Positions 23,270 through 34,957 of a stretch of 64,000 bases of DNA are shown here, piece by piece. The notes below the pieces were generated by a model. That model had not been told where the DNA came from. It saw only the letters and a list, made by a program, of their open reading frames with translations, and ran no database searches. The first letter of the stretch is position 1. Each line of letters starts with the position of its first letter. Position numbers and translations under genes: made by a program. This DNA comes from Benincasa hispida (taxonomy: Eukaryota; Streptophyta; Magnoliopsida; Cucurbitales; Cucurbitaceae): NCBI RefSeq assembly GCF_009727055.1, contig NW_024064458.1, forward strand, positions 694,001 to 758,000. Reading direction: 5' to 3'.

Positions 23270-23590
23270 AGGCATCACCACAAGGCTCGCTCGGCATGGG
23301 CACATGGCGCTTGGCATAAGCACTGGTCACCGATGCATGGGCATGTGGCATAGGCGCTGGGCATCGCTCACAGCGCTTTCTCGGCCACATGGGCGCTTGG
23401 CAGGGTGCTCGATGCATGGACGCTCGACGCTTGGCAGGGGTGCTCAATGCATGGACTGGGCGCTTGGCAAAGGCACTTGGCATGGGTGCTCGACGCATGG
23501 GCTGGGCGCTTGACAGAGGCGCTTGGCATGGACGCTCGACACATGGGCTGGGCGCTTGGCAGGGTGCTGTGCATCGACGCATCCACCCTT
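23270..23590. repeat. GC-rich minisatellite in solo LTR
   Basis: Degenerate tandem units built from GGGCGCTTGGCA, CATGGGCG and CTCGACGCATGG fill this stretch, giving the highest GC content of copy A. They create overlapping open frames on both strands with cysteine, histidine and tryptophan bias. The corresponding part of the sister LTR (about 39180-39440) has the same kind of units but a different number and order, so this is a variable repeat, not coding sequence. Confidence 0.7.
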
Positions 23591-23914
23591 CCAACGTATG
23601 CCTTGCCCACGTCCTCGCCTGCCTTTTTGCCATCCAACCTTCCAATGCATCACTTCACTTTCCTTCGTTCAGCCGCATACCACCACCAACGAATCCATAA
23701 CCACCCTTCCAACGCATCTATCACAAGTTTTATACTTAGCCAAATTTTTCAAAATTTTCCCCAAAAGCCAAGCTTCTAAATTCCTTCTTTTCTTCTAATT
23801 TCCACCCTTTTCTCTACCATTCCACACTAGTTTCCATATCAACCTACTCACCACACTAGTCTCAATAGGGAACATACTCAAGTAGAGAAATTAGGATTCG
23901 GGATTCATAGGATT

Positions 23915-26160
23915 TACATTTGTTTGTGAACACTTTGTTCCTCTTCTTCTTTCTTTTGTCTAATTTTTTGTTTCATAGTTTTTTTCGTGTATTATTGTAT
24001 GTGTTTTCTTCCCTACTTTTTTTTTTTCAGCATCACTAACAAAAGCATTACCAAGCAATATATATATGTATAAAAGTCATCCTTGATAGGCTTATTTTCT
24101 TTTGATTCAGATTGGGGTTTAATTTTAGAATTTAATTTAAAGTAAGAGCTTTATTTTGATGGAGAAAAACGTGACGATTATGAGAAAATTTGAGAGATGA
24201 GATTAACTTGTGAAATTTAGAGAAGAGGATGATATGAAGGAGGAGTTGAGAATATTCTTAATATTTTTTTTCTAAAATGAAAAAATGTATTCTCTATTTT
24301 GATCGAGAAGAACGTGATATGATAATAGTGAAAAAATCAGAAGAATATTAAATTTAGAAAATGAGGGAATAAAAAGATATGGAGGAAAGTTTGAGAATAT
24401 TAAAAAGAAAAATGTAACTACTCTTTTAGCTTATATTAAAAAGAAAAATGTAACTACTCCTTTAGCCTACTTTACTTTGCCTAAATCCACACGAGGGGAT
24501 TTTATTTCCTGAATGTTGAAGAAATTGGGGAGAGGAGTTCAATTTGAGAAAATTAGGGAAGGGAGATATCGGGAGAATATTAGTGAGATATTATATAAAA
24601 GTTGGTCTTAATTTTTCTTGTATTTTTTATCACATCATAAATTTATGAATATTACTAATACAAGGTAGGTTAAAACTCTCTGTTAACCTCTCTTGAATTA
24701 ATGAATGAAATAGAATAAACTATTATATGTTGAAAATAAGAAGATTCATGTAAAAGTAATAACGATAAATAATGGGATTTTTTTCATGACCATAAAATAT
24801 TGACATAGATATTGAAATTGAAAATTTTAGGATTTGCAGCAAAAATAAGTGTTTAATGTTTTGCTTAAAATATTGACATAAATATTAAAATTAGAATCAG
24901 ATTAGTGGCGAAAAAAGGGTTAATATTTTACTTTAAAAATTATAAATGACGTACCTATTTTAATATTTTAAATATAAAAGGTTGTTGTAATTTTTTTAAT
25001 AATAATGATTTTCTTCATAATTCATAAATCAACAAAATATTTGAAAAAAATCTATCTCAATTATTCTTACATCTAGTAATACAGATAAATAAGACTACCT
25101 TTCCAAACAAAAAAAAAAAGTTTTGAGGAACCTTTTAAAAATGTTTAAAGAAACAAAACTTATTTTATAAAAATAACAAGGAAAAACTTTTTTTTTAAGT
25201 AAAAAAAATTGTGAATTTAAGATTTCATAATCTATGGAAGAAAAGAGTCATGAATGGTTTTTTTTTTTTTTTTTACAATTTAAATGTAATCCATAATATC
25301 TTTTATGAAAACAAGGTTTAAATTATATGCATCTATGACATAAATACTCTTAAAACAAAAACTATCACTCTTTAATTACTTTGAATTAAAACTATAAGAT
25401 TTCATATATATGACGATACATATTCCTTTTATGTATGAGAGTGACTATAACGTCAAATATGTGATAATATTAAAATAAAAATTGTTGCATTATATTAAAA
25501 TATCAAAATATTAATATATTTATTTGATAACTTAGTTATGAGTTATTCTAATACTGTATAAGAACTTTTGTATGGAATTAATGATAATATGAAAATATTA
25601 AATAAAAATTCTTACATTATTACCAATATTGTTGTTGACAAAAGCAATCAAGAAACAACAAGTTAGAAAAAACAAGGATAAACTTTTTAGAAGGGAATCC
25701 ACCCGTGGTAGGTTATCTTTCAAAAAAATTGATATCACTCAATGTCTACGGCATGTATAGCAAGTTCGTGCATAACGGAATTGCTATTGTAATTAACAAA
25801 GGAAAAACTTTTGATGGTCCATATATGATGTAAGTTAAGCAAAGAGTCGGCGAAATATTAAATCTCATTACAATAATGTGATGGTCTATTCAGAAACAAT
25901 TGAAATTGTTATATTATCTAACCTTTAAATATTTTAATAATTACAATTTAAAACAAACACATATATCATTTATTTATTACATGGTAAAAAAACTAATATA
26001 TTTTGAAAATTTTAATGAAAACAACAAGATTTAATGTGCATTGCACGTGTATTAAATAAAAATGACTCTTAATAAAAGACAAATAATGCTAATTTTAGGT
26101 GCATTTCACGGGGCCTTCAACCATTCCTCCTTCTTGACCTAATATATCTCTTTCTTCTAT
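23915..26160. other. Rest of Helitron A and 3' flank, no gene
   Basis: The stretch is very AT-rich, with homopolymer runs, a 35-bp tandem duplication near 24395-24465 (AAAAAGAAAAATGTAACTAC twice) and no credible reading frame. About 75 bp present in copy B near 60606-60680 are missing here. Confidence 0.6.
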
Positions 26161-26166
26161 GGGGAG

Positions 26167-27654
26167 TGATAACTGGTAGAAATACAAGTTATTACAGTTC
26201 AAATTAGTTAAACAATGAGAGAAAGCGATGGTAAAATAGGCAATATCCTGTCTGAAAGCGCCAAACTGAAAGGAATTGCGATCGCTAATGCTCATCGCAT
26301 AAAAGCACTTAATTTGTCTATTCTGTGCAGGTACAATGAGATGGCGCATATGAAATTGTGATCCAAGGGCACAATACGAAAGCGCACTTGAAGTTGCGAT
26401 CATAAGTCATGCAACTGTAAGAAGTTTCTTAAAAAGTGATCGCATAAAGACTTGCATCAAGGCGACAACATAATAAATCATGATGGGACGTAAAGCTAAT
26501 AACTGTCGATTTTGAATTCAGTTGACAAGCGGTTAAAAACCATATTGTTGCAAGTACATTGAATTTTCGGTGACTTTTAAACGACGCAATAGAGTAGGGA
26601 AATTAATGCCGCCCATCATTGCAATCATTAGTAAGAAAACTGTTTCACTTTGAAATCTATAAATATCGAATGCCACTAGAGAGAGAGGGGGATTGATATA
26701 TTCACCACATACATATACATATACATAGAGGACGGAGAGAGCAAGGAGACGAGGCGAAGCCGAGAGAAATCGCTTTCCGGACAGGTCGAGAGACTGCCAG
26801 AAAACAATACAAAGGAGAGAAGTCCAACTCTTGTGAGAGCAAGAATCCACAACTATAACAAAGTTGGAGTGATAAAGAGCACTGTAAAAGGCCACGGGAA
26901 GTAAGACATTCCTTACCTTGCTTATTATTTCTCAATCCATTTTATTATTTTGTACTCAACACTTCATTTGCAAAAAATGGAAACTTCATTTCGATTTATG
27001 TTCAATCTCTCCACACCATGCATGAATAACTGACTTTCTGAATGGGTTGAGAAGTACTTAGCTAGCATGACCTAAGCTATGCATTTTATGTGATCATCTT
27101 GTCTTATGTATGCGTCATTCATAATTTGGACGTACTTGAGAGAGTAGTCTAAAGATAGAATCTAGGCTCGAGAGAGTCGGATTAGATCGCATAAGCAAGA
27201 GTAAAAACTTAGAAATAAGTTCTATTTGTTGTTTCGCATACACATCGCATGCATCCTAGAAATAGGAAATGTGGCATTTTGCATTGAGAAATGTAGTACT
27301 AATATTTGTGTATAGCATGACCGCATAATTCGTACACAAGCTTGAGAAACGTTAGCTAAATCCCTTCTTAATCCCTTCATCACATACTTGTTATAACTTT
27401 ATGCTTGCATCACTCTGCGTTCAACTCCATTGCATAGGAAAGTCTAAATTAAAATACCATCTATTTCTTTTTCATCACCGCAATAGAATCATAGAGTTTG
27501 TTGCATATCTATTTAGTAGTCTCTATGTTCGACCCTGGACTCACCAAGAATCTAAGAAGACTTATACTTAGGTTTTGTTAGGAAAACTTGCATGATCATT
27601 GCATAACACACATCATCGCATACTTACACCATCGCATCATAAATCTACGCATCA
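26167..27654 (+). mobile_element. Solo gypsy-type LTR (1488 bp), TSD GGGAG
   Basis: The segment starts TGATAACTGGTAGAAATAC and ends ATCTACGCATCA, flanked by a perfect 5-bp direct repeat GGGAG (26162-26166 and 27655-27659). A TATAAATA box is at 26658-26665, followed by a purine-rich start region. No internal sequence adjoins it, so it is a solo LTR. The same LTR begins at 61965 in copy B, so it predates the segmental duplication. The 120-codon minus-strand frame within it (26533-26895) is an LTR feature, not a gene. Confidence 0.85.
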
Positions 27655-27659
27655 GGGAG

Positions 27660-28130
27660 CTAGCCTAAACCAATCTAAGGGTTTCAATCATGTCTTCATT
27701 CTTATCCTGATTTATCTCAGACTCGAGAAATGTGCTTGAAAAGGGAGCAACAGGAATATATGCATGAAAATCAGATTGTTTTAAGGTATCAGTACTAACT
27801 TGTTGGGAGCTCGTCGGTGATGGGGTTTACATCCTTCTTCCTCAAAACCAAACACTTATTTAAACTTCTATTTTGTCATACAAGTCATAAACTTAGAGGA
27901 ACTTATTGTAGTTACTACAATAACATTCCTTACCTGGGCTCAGGCTAGGCTTGGAGCTTACCATTCTGAATGTTAAGTTTTTTTTTACTATAGTAAACAA
28001 CTGAGTGATCTAGTTTGTCAGGCTCTACATTTCCGTCCTTTTCTCTTTTTAGAACAAGGAATTATCTTACTAAATTTTCTTGGCCTCTTGCTGGAAAGTC
28101 ATAACATCCAGCTGGAACTTCATCGAGGTC
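27660..28130. other. No gene recognised
   Basis: Sequence between a solo LTR and a truncated copia LTR. I see no termini, frames or RNA signals. It may be the outer flank or leader of the minus-strand copia LTR that follows. Confidence 0.4.
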
Positions 28131-29509
28131 TCTGTCGACACCTATGAGCGGAAGCAAGATCGTTCCAAATTCATTGTGATAGAATTACAAGCATTCACAA
28201 ACATACAAACTAGTTATGCATTTCAAAGCAAATTACTGCATGCTTTCATAAATGAATACAAAAGTAATGAGAGACATACCTTTGAAGAACGTTTCTTCCA
28301 ACTTTCTCTCGCTCTCATGGAGTCTGGAATAGCAACCTCTCGTTATCGCTTAGAACACCAACCCAATCATCTAGTGGATACAGTCAAGCACAAACATGTT
28401 CTCCACGAACCAGTAACCTCTTGGACACCACCAATTAGCAACCTTGGCATTCTCGGAGTGAGAATCTAGGAGGTGTTGGCTCTGTTTGACTTGGTAGAGG
28501 TTTGGAGGAAACAACGATCGAACTCAACGACTAAGCAAGTGGGAGAGTATAGTGTCTATCGTATAGACTTTGTACTTGATCATTTAGTAAAATTTCAACA
28601 GGTACATGATCGTTTAGTAAAAAGCTATAGGATCGTTTAGATAATGGCGCGTGTACACGATCTTTTAGTCAATAACTTGGAAGGCTGTCATACACTCATG
28701 AGCTAAACGATTGGCTGTGTACTTCATGAAACGATCCATACAAAATGAAAATATTTTTCATTTTATCCTTTAGTTATAAAAACTGGATAAAACGTCCCAC
28801 TTCACGCACGATTAAAGGAGAAACCGCCTACAATTATCTCATAATCTTTTTAGTTATAAATAAATACAATAACTAACTTATCATATTATATTTATAACCT
28901 AGAGTTTTAATATCACATCATATGTAACATTTAAACCATAGTCCTTTTATCCTTTATTTGATATAAATCATATTTATATCATTTTCCTCCAATGAATGTA
29001 TCTCATACATTATGTCAACTATATCATATATAACTGAATCAGTTTAATCATATCATATATAATCCAACTCCCTCTTGTCAATTTGAACACTTCAAACTTA
29101 CCCAAAAACTGATTCTGAACTTGAATCTAGTGAGCTACCAAGGGGACCTTATGGACCTGTAGCTTGAAGCTCCAACCATACATGAATAGCTAACTAAACT
29201 CTTTATTCACGATGCTCCTAAGTACAACTAGGCCAATTTGTTATTTTGCCCCTACACTTACATCTAACTCCTTAAGTACCACTGATCCGTCTAATGAACG
29301 ATAGATCATAGTCCTACTATGAGTGAACACCTCTCGGCCAATGAGAAGGTGTGTGGCACCACATCGTTCAAGCTCCAAAATCAACCCTTAAGCGAGCAAT
29401 CTATCTACTTATCCCTGCTTCGAGGAAGGAGTGAATTCCATCTTGTGTAGCTAAGTTCCTAGCTCCTCAATCAGACGAATCCCCAAAATGGTAGGTTTGA
29501 GTCGACGAT
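28130..29509 (-). mobile_element. Copia LTR fragment, minus strand, cut by gypsy LTR
   Basis: Read on the minus strand, landmarks of the copia LTRs at 16.6 and 52.5 kb appear in the same order. These include the CCTACCATTTTGGGGATTCGTCTGA block, the GGTCCATAAGGTCCCCTTGGTAGCTC block, the GGAACGATCTTGCTTCCGCTCAT block and TTCTTCAAAGGTATG. The left limit is approximate. The right side ends abruptly at 29510, where a gypsy LTR starts, so the LTR start is missing. The 129-codon frame at 28080-28469 lies inside it and has no recognisable motif. Confidence 0.65.
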
Positions 29510-31218
29510 TGATGCATTGTGAATGTGATGAAATAATGGTATGAAATTGCGGTGGTGAATTATGCGTTGCACATGCAAGTTTTCCTAGTAAAATCCAAGT
29601 ATAAACCTTACTAGGTTTCTTGGTAAGTCCAGGGTCGAACACAGGGACTACTGAGATACTATGCATTGGTAAATTTTTATTCCTTTGTGGTAGCAAAACA
29701 AATAAGTTTGGTTGGTATTTTGTTTAAGTATAAATTCTATGCGATAGAATTGAGTAAATAGTTGATGACAACGAAAGTCACAATGAGTATGCGGGGAATG
29801 GGTTGAGAAGGGATTTAGTTAACACTTTATAAGTTTGCATTCAAGTTATGCGATCATGCTACACATACACAACAATATGTCATTTCTCAATGCATATGCC
29901 ATAGTTCCTATTTCTATGACGCATGCGATGTATATGATAATGTCGATGGGACTTATGTCTAAGCCTCTATTCTTGTCTATGCGATGTTTAATGATACACA
30001 TACACAAAGTGACCGCATACTATCATATCCTATTTCTAGGGTGCATGCGATGCATAATAGCAAACAGAACTTATCTCTAAGTCTCTATCTCTTTCATATG
30101 CGGTTCTAATCTGACTCTTTCAAGCCTAGATTCTAACCTGACTCTCTCAAGTCTAGGTTCTTTCTTTATACTACTCTCTCAAGTATCTCTAAAGGGTGAA
30201 GGAGGCATACGTAAGACAAGATGATCGCATAAGGTGAAGATCTTAGGTCATGCTAGCTAAGTGCTTCTCAACCCATTCAAAAATTTAGCTACTCATGCGA
30301 AATGTGAAGAGATTGAACAGATGTTGAGATGAGAATATCATTTTATAAATAAAGTCAGAATACAAAAGAACAATGGAAATTAGGGATAAAGAGCTCGGTA
30401 GCAATGTATTGCTTTTCGAGGCTCTTACACTGTCGTTTACTCTATTCTGTCCAGAAGAATGTTCTTGCTTTCTCAAGCGTTGGCCCTCTCTCCTTTTACA
30501 ACGCTCCTCGGCAGTCTTTCGAGCTAATTTGGAATGATTTCTCTGCGTATTCTTCTCTTCGCTCGCTTCCATCTTCTAAGTATATGAACAACTGCAGATT
30601 AACGACTAACTAATTGTATATTCTATGTTCTAAGTATATGGAAAACTGTGCATAACTCGAACGAACTCTAACTTTCTCGAAATCGTTTAACGATGGTGGC
30701 CTTCGGTATTTATAGAGCTCAAGGTGAAGAAGCTTTTCTCTCAAATGATTGCAATGATGGGCGGTCATTAATCTTTTGTCTGATGTGCCGATTAATGGTC
30801 ACCAAAAAGTTGAGTATACTTGCTACAGTGTGTCGTTAACGGCTTATCAGCTAAATTCGGATTCAATCGTCAACAGCTTTCTGTCCCATCAAGATTCATT
30901 AAGCTTTCACCTTGATGTGTCGTCTTTATACAACCACCTTCTTGAACAGATTCTTGTGAGCGCATATGATCGCATGGCTTTGCAGTCGCAATCTTTTAAT
31001 GCACGCGTTCATCAAATTCCTTGGATTGCAATTTGCTTTGCGCCAACAAATTTCTCCTGCATAAAATAAGTAAATTAGCTGCTTTTATGCAATAGGCGCA
31101 TGCGATCGCAATATTCTTAGTTTAACACTTTTGGACATGATTTGATATATTTTTAACGTTGCATACCCATATTGTATTACATCTTTGTGCTGTAATAACG
31201 TGCATTTATGCCCGATCA
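29510..31218 (-). mobile_element. 3' LTR of minus-strand gypsy element
   Basis: On the minus strand it starts TGATCGGGCATAAATG at 31218, right after a polypurine tract, and ends CACAATGCATCA at 29510: TG...CA, 1709 bp. It aligns with 34958-36441. A minus-strand TATA box (TATTTATA on the plus strand, 30707-30714) sits before the transcribed part. Frames such as 30285-30572 have counterparts in the other LTR (35732-35923) and are not genes. Confidence 0.85.
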
Positions 31219-31228
31219 CACCCCCATA
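31219..31228 (-). other. Polypurine tract of minus-strand gypsy element
   Basis: The minus strand reads TATGGGGGTG directly before the LTR start TGATCGGG. A purine-rich GGGGGTGT next to the 3' LTR is usual for Athila/Tat-type gypsy elements. Confidence 0.7.
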
Positions 31229-32522
31229 TTTAAAACAATGCTTGTCCTCAAGCATAAACTAAAGTTTTTCTTTAGAGCGTCAACCGCCTTTTCCTTACCT
31301 AGATTTCTCGAGGTGCCTTATTCAAATTTTATGAACCAAAATGTCCTTAATTTCTATCCCAATTTCTTCATAAAATATTTCTAAAACTTAGGGACCGCAA
31401 GTTTAACCTTCAAAAAGTCTTTAAGTATTTCCAGGACATCGCATGATTTATTTCAAACTTTTTTTTTTCAACCGGGGTGTTTCCAAATGATTATTATTCT
31501 TGTGCAGTTTAGATATTCTTTTTGTGACCTTGCATTGATCCAAGTGCCTAGCCTTCGTTTTGGCTTGCCCCCACGGGTGTCATGCGAGCATCCAACTACG
31601 AACAAGGTGCTCATTCTCAATCTAAACTCATGCTCCTTTGGCATCGGAGTTGCGATCACTTGATTTATGCATTGACCACGATTTCTACCTTCGTTTTGGC
31701 TTGCCCCCACTGTTGTCATGCATACATCCAACTACGAGTAGGATCCAATCTCAACCTTATGATTTTTTTTGTTTTTTTTTTTTTTTGAATGTCTAAAAGT
31801 AGCACGTTTGAAAATAAATACCGGCACCGCCAAATTTAAATGCAGCAATATCCTCATTACTGATAGACTGAAATAATTCATGCGATGCTCTGAGGAAGTT
31901 TTGTAAATATCAGTCTGAAAGAAAGCTAGTGGACCTCTAACTGCTAGAAATATTTCATGAATTGACTGTCCTAAATTTAAGTTGATTCTAGTACATGCGA
32001 TGAGAAATAGAGGCATGCGTATCATCATTGAAATCATAATTGGTGCAGAAAAAAAATGCGGTGACTAACTAAAGTAATCAATATTTAATGATTGCGCCAG
32101 CTAAAGATGATGCGATGATAAAATTATTGATGTTAAAAATGAGATGCGATAATGCAAATTTCGAATAAACAAAGTCAAAGAAAGATATAGCCCCCAAATT
32201 TGCTCTATTGCTCGCATCATCTGTGATCACATCATTCTTTTCTGAGAGCTGATTTCTTCGATTGCGATGGGTTGAACGAACCGGTCATGTTTTTCTGTTA
32301 TCGCGTAGCTCCTCCGCAATCGTGTACCACGATCGTTGCTAAAAGAATCGAGAGGGTCAAACATATGAAAGACAGAGTTGATTGATTTTTTTTTTTTTTT
32401 TTTTTTTTGAATAGTGGTATAAAAAGGATATATAAAATAGAGTGAGTTCCTGAAATAAAGATATAAAAGGATACTTCAAAAAAAAAAATTATTGCGTCCT
32501 TGATGAGTTTTTCGCATATCAA
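31229..32522 (-). mobile_element. 3' internal non-coding region of minus-strand gypsy element
   Basis: No reverse transcriptase, RNase H or integrase motifs are visible on the minus strand, so the element goes from protease to its 3' tail. A degenerate direct repeat of about 70-80 bp is present: CTTCGTTTTGGCTTGCCCCC starts near 31553 and again near 31690, each followed by TCATGC and ATCCAACTACGA. Poly-T runs occur at 31757, 31448 and 32385. Frames here are short and unconvincing. Confidence 0.6.
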
Positions 32523-33429
32523 CGCATCGCTTGTTCCTTTCTTTTCAACCTGGGCTCTTTACGTCCATGGAGGTTTTCTCTTCTTTTCTCGATCTGCTGG
32601 GAACTTGATTGCCTCAATCCGGAGCTTTTTCCCATTAACGTTCATCACGATTTCTCCCTTGTGTACATCAATTTGAGCGCATCGCTTGTTCCTTTCTTTT
32701 CAACCTGGGCTCTTTACGTCCATGGAGGTTTTCTCTTCTTTTCTCGATCTGCTGGGAACTTGATTGTCTCAATTCGGAGCTTCTTCCCATCAACGTTCAT
32801 CACGAATTCTCCCTTGTGTACATCAATTTGAGCACGACCGGTCGACAGAAATGGTCGTCCCGATATGATGGGCGCATCTTCGTCCGCTTTATGATCCAGA
32901 ATGATGAAGTCTGCCGATAAAATGAATTTGTCAATGAGACCACGACATCCTTCAACTCTCCCTCGGGGTGTACTCGGGATCTGTCCACAAGCAGAAGAGT
33001 CTTCGACATGGGCGCTAGTTTTCCTACATTCAATTGTTTGAAAACTGATAGTGGCATTAAATTTATACTCGCCCCAAGATCTCAAAGTGCTTGACCAATG
33101 TAGACCCCTCCAATTGAGTAAGGTGCCGTGAAGCTTCCTAGGTCACACATCATTGGTGGGATCATAGTATTTAACATTTGTGTTACTGCCACTTTAGTGA
33201 TCTTTTCTTCATCATTCTATTTCTTTTCAATCTTTGCAGGAATGGTGGTAGTTGTACTTCTTCTGTTTTGTGTTCTAGAGGCTTGAAGATGGACGCAACT
33301 TCTAGGTTCATCTTCTCGGGCTCTTCTAAATCATATGTCAATGGGTTCTTGGGTTTCACCGCATTCGAGTTGGTCCTGGTGGGATCTTCCCCTTCTTCCG
33401 CTATCATTTTTTCACTTAGCAAGGAGACT
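32523..33429 (-). pseudogene. Gypsy retropepsin (aspartic protease) region, gag-pol linker
   Basis: On the minus strand a linker rich in E, K and P (33183-33422) leads into a retropepsin. The active-site motif DLGAS is encoded at 33067-33081. It is followed by a strand-forming MPLSVFKQLN-type stretch and a second conserved box, PIISGRPFLSTGRA, at about 32840-32873. Frame changes are needed between the DLGAS part and the GRPFL part (frames 32800-33057 and 32714-33085 overlap). The last part is tandemly duplicated: 32523-32677 and 32678-32832, 155 bp each, which shifts the frame. The protease would process Gag during particle assembly. This copy cannot be read through. No reverse transcriptase follows. 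Confidence 0.75.
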
Positions 33430-34830
33430 GCGAGGGAGCTCAGTTGAGCTCGGCAATGCCCCTTGCGGTTTGTTTTTCAGCTCGCCCGCAATCTATCTTA
33501 TTTGGACTTCGATATTGCAGATTGAAGTCGCCTGATTCTGGAGCACTGTCTCGTTTTTTTCTATGTACTACTTTAATAGGCTCTCTAGGGAAGAAGATGG
33601 TGGCGCTTGTGAGCTGTTGGCTTGATTTTGAGTTAGACCGTTCATTCGCGGGAAAAATCATGGCGGCCCTTCCTTTTGCACCATAGGTTGATTGCTCTGT
33701 TGTTGATTTTTCCACGTGAAGTTGGGGTGGTTTCTCCACCCGGGGTTGTATGTATCAGAGAAAGGGTTATTCTTTATGAAGCATATTGACTATGGATTCC
33801 TTGGGCATTCTTCAATCGGATGTGCTTCTCCACAGGTGACACAACTCGTGTTCGCTTGAGCGATTACGTTGACCTGCCCTTTATGCATTTATGGGCTATT
33901 GATTGTGATTCCCTGTATCAGATTCATCATCTCATTCATTTGAGTTTGTAGGGATGTGATGGCCTCATTGTTTACGTTACCTTCTCGGATTTTTAATCGT
34001 TGATTGCTTTACCTCCAATCTTCGTGATTCTTTGAAATGCGATCAAGGATATTTTTAGCCTCGTCATACGTTTATTCAAGAAGACCTCCGGCTGTTGCCA
34101 CATTGGCAGCCATCTACGATGAGGCTTCAAACCGTGATAAAAGATTTCCATTTGGAGACAGTCAAGTAAGCCATTGTGCAAACAATCTCGCACCAATCTC
34201 TTAAACTTCACCCAGGCATCACTGAGCAATTCGTCAATATCCCATTCAAAATTTGTAATCAACTTCCTCCTTCTTGCGTTCTCTTTCAGGGGGAAGTACT
34301 TCTTCATGGACTTCTCTACTACTTGTTCTCAAGATGTTATGTCCCCTGGTTCGAGAGAATAGGCCCATTTCCTTGCTTGGTCGCATAATGAAAATAGGAA
34401 CAACGTTAGTCGAACTTCCTCAGCTGAGATGTTTGGGAACACAAAAGTATTGCAAATTTCAATACAACTTCGGAGATGGACGTACGAATCCTTGCCACGC
34501 CTTCCACCAAACTGTTTGGCCGTTTGAATCATCTGCAACATAACCGATTTCATTTCAAACCTCCATCCGTCTAGGGGCTGGCCTCATGATTCTTTGGTAG
34601 AAATCATAGAGGTTGGGTGACGCATAGTCCCTAATGGGTTTATTGCGGTTGTTCGTTAGGAGAATGGGGTTTTCCATGATGTTGTTCGCATTTGCTGCTC
34701 TGTCTTTCGGTTGCTCCGCCATGTTGGGATTTCTCTCTTGTTGTTGTCGGCGGTTGTTTCTTCTTCATCTTCGGAACGTTCTTTCAATCTCTGGGTCATA
34801 GTTGGGCTCAATAACATGTCCTTCACTCAT
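33430..34830 (-). pseudogene. Gypsy (Athila/Tat-like) gag, broken
   Basis: The minus-strand start codon is at 34828-34830 and the N-terminus reads MSEGHVIEPNYDPEIERTF, the style of Athila/Tat gag. A retrotransposon gag domain follows in two frames: 34329-34553 (ending RKWAYSLEPGD) and 33993-34307 (starting MKKYFPLKENARRRK). A CCHC zinc knuckle, CVTCGEAHPIEEC, is intact near 33816-33855 and is followed by a stop. Several frameshifts and stops break the protein, so no full Gag is made. It lies about 120 bp downstream of the primer-binding site, as expected, and continues into the protease region. The same gag family is found on the plus strand at 38404-42690. Confidence 0.8.
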
Positions 34831-34933
34831 ACGACACCCACTTCTTCCCTTACCAAAGAAGAGGAAGTGCACAGAGGTTGAAAGCTGCAAAGAAAATCAA
34901 AAGTTACTGTTAGCGCAATATGTACTGCCATAG

Positions 34934-34951
34934 TCCCCGGCAACGGCGCCA
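34934..34951 (-). other. Primer-binding site (tRNA-Asp type) of minus-strand gypsy element
   Basis: The minus strand reads TGGCGCCGTTGCCGGGGA, 6 bp inside the LTR end at 34958. By my knowledge of tRNA 3' ends this is complementary to a plant tRNA-Asp, a primer used by Athila-type elements. Confidence 0.75.
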
Positions 34952-34957
34952 AAAACT

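Larger units (their letters stand above)
21145..23909 (-). mobile_element. Solo gypsy LTR (2765 bp) nested in Helitron, TSD GGATT
   Basis: Copy B has no insertion here: the empty site is TTTAGATTTACATTTG at 57070. In copy A the site is interrupted by a segment starting TGTCACACCCTGCC and ending GGGATTCATA, flanked on both sides by GGATT (21140-21144, 23910-23914). The same LTR family occurs on the plus strand at 38888-41583. No internal retrotransposon sequence remains, so this is a solo LTR formed by LTR-LTR recombination, inserted after the segmental duplication. A minus-strand TATA box (TATTTATA on the plus strand, 22834-22841) marks its promoter. The overlapping frames at 23268-23798 come from an internal GC-rich minisatellite. 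Confidence 0.9.
20605..26053 (+). mobile_element. Non-autonomous Helitron, copy A (3' terminus damaged)
   Basis: The element starts TCTGTACTATATTAAAAA after a host A, the typical plant Helitron 5' end. Near its 3' end is the hairpin GTGCATTGCACGTG (about 26036-26048). Copy B continues ATTTTTACTAGT with a perfect CTAG terminus before a host T. Here those ~10 bases are deleted. There is no Rep-helicase frame. Without the nested solo LTR (21145-23909) it is about 2.7 kb. It contains an imperfect internal duplication: the block near 20931-21045 (TTGTGAACA, TTCTTCTTC, TTTTCCCTAC) recurs at 23929-24060. Confidence 0.8.
7311..27530 (+). repeat. Copy A of a ~20-kb direct segmental duplication
   Basis: From 7311 onward the sequence matches 43981 onward with only a few mismatches per 60-base line, in the same order and orientation, to 27530 (63295 in the other copy). 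The left breakpoint is in the inner part of the right MULE TIR. Copy A carries a 2765-bp solo LTR (21145-23909), a 372-bp tandem duplication (12349-13092) and bases 9206-9544 and about 11360-11475 that copy B lacks. The two copies lie about 36.7 kb apart. Confidence 0.9.

Noticed and set aside
23268..23798. Cysteine/histidine-rich protein genes on both strands
   Set aside because: The frames come from a GC-rich minisatellite in a solo LTR; the sister LTR differs in unit order and number.
28080..28469. 129-codon frame as a host gene
   Set aside because: It overlaps an inverted copia LTR fragment and has no recognisable domain.
34934..34951. tRNA-Asp gene fragment
   Set aside because: Only the 3'-end complement is present, at the fixed distance from an LTR end; it is a retrotransposon primer-binding site.
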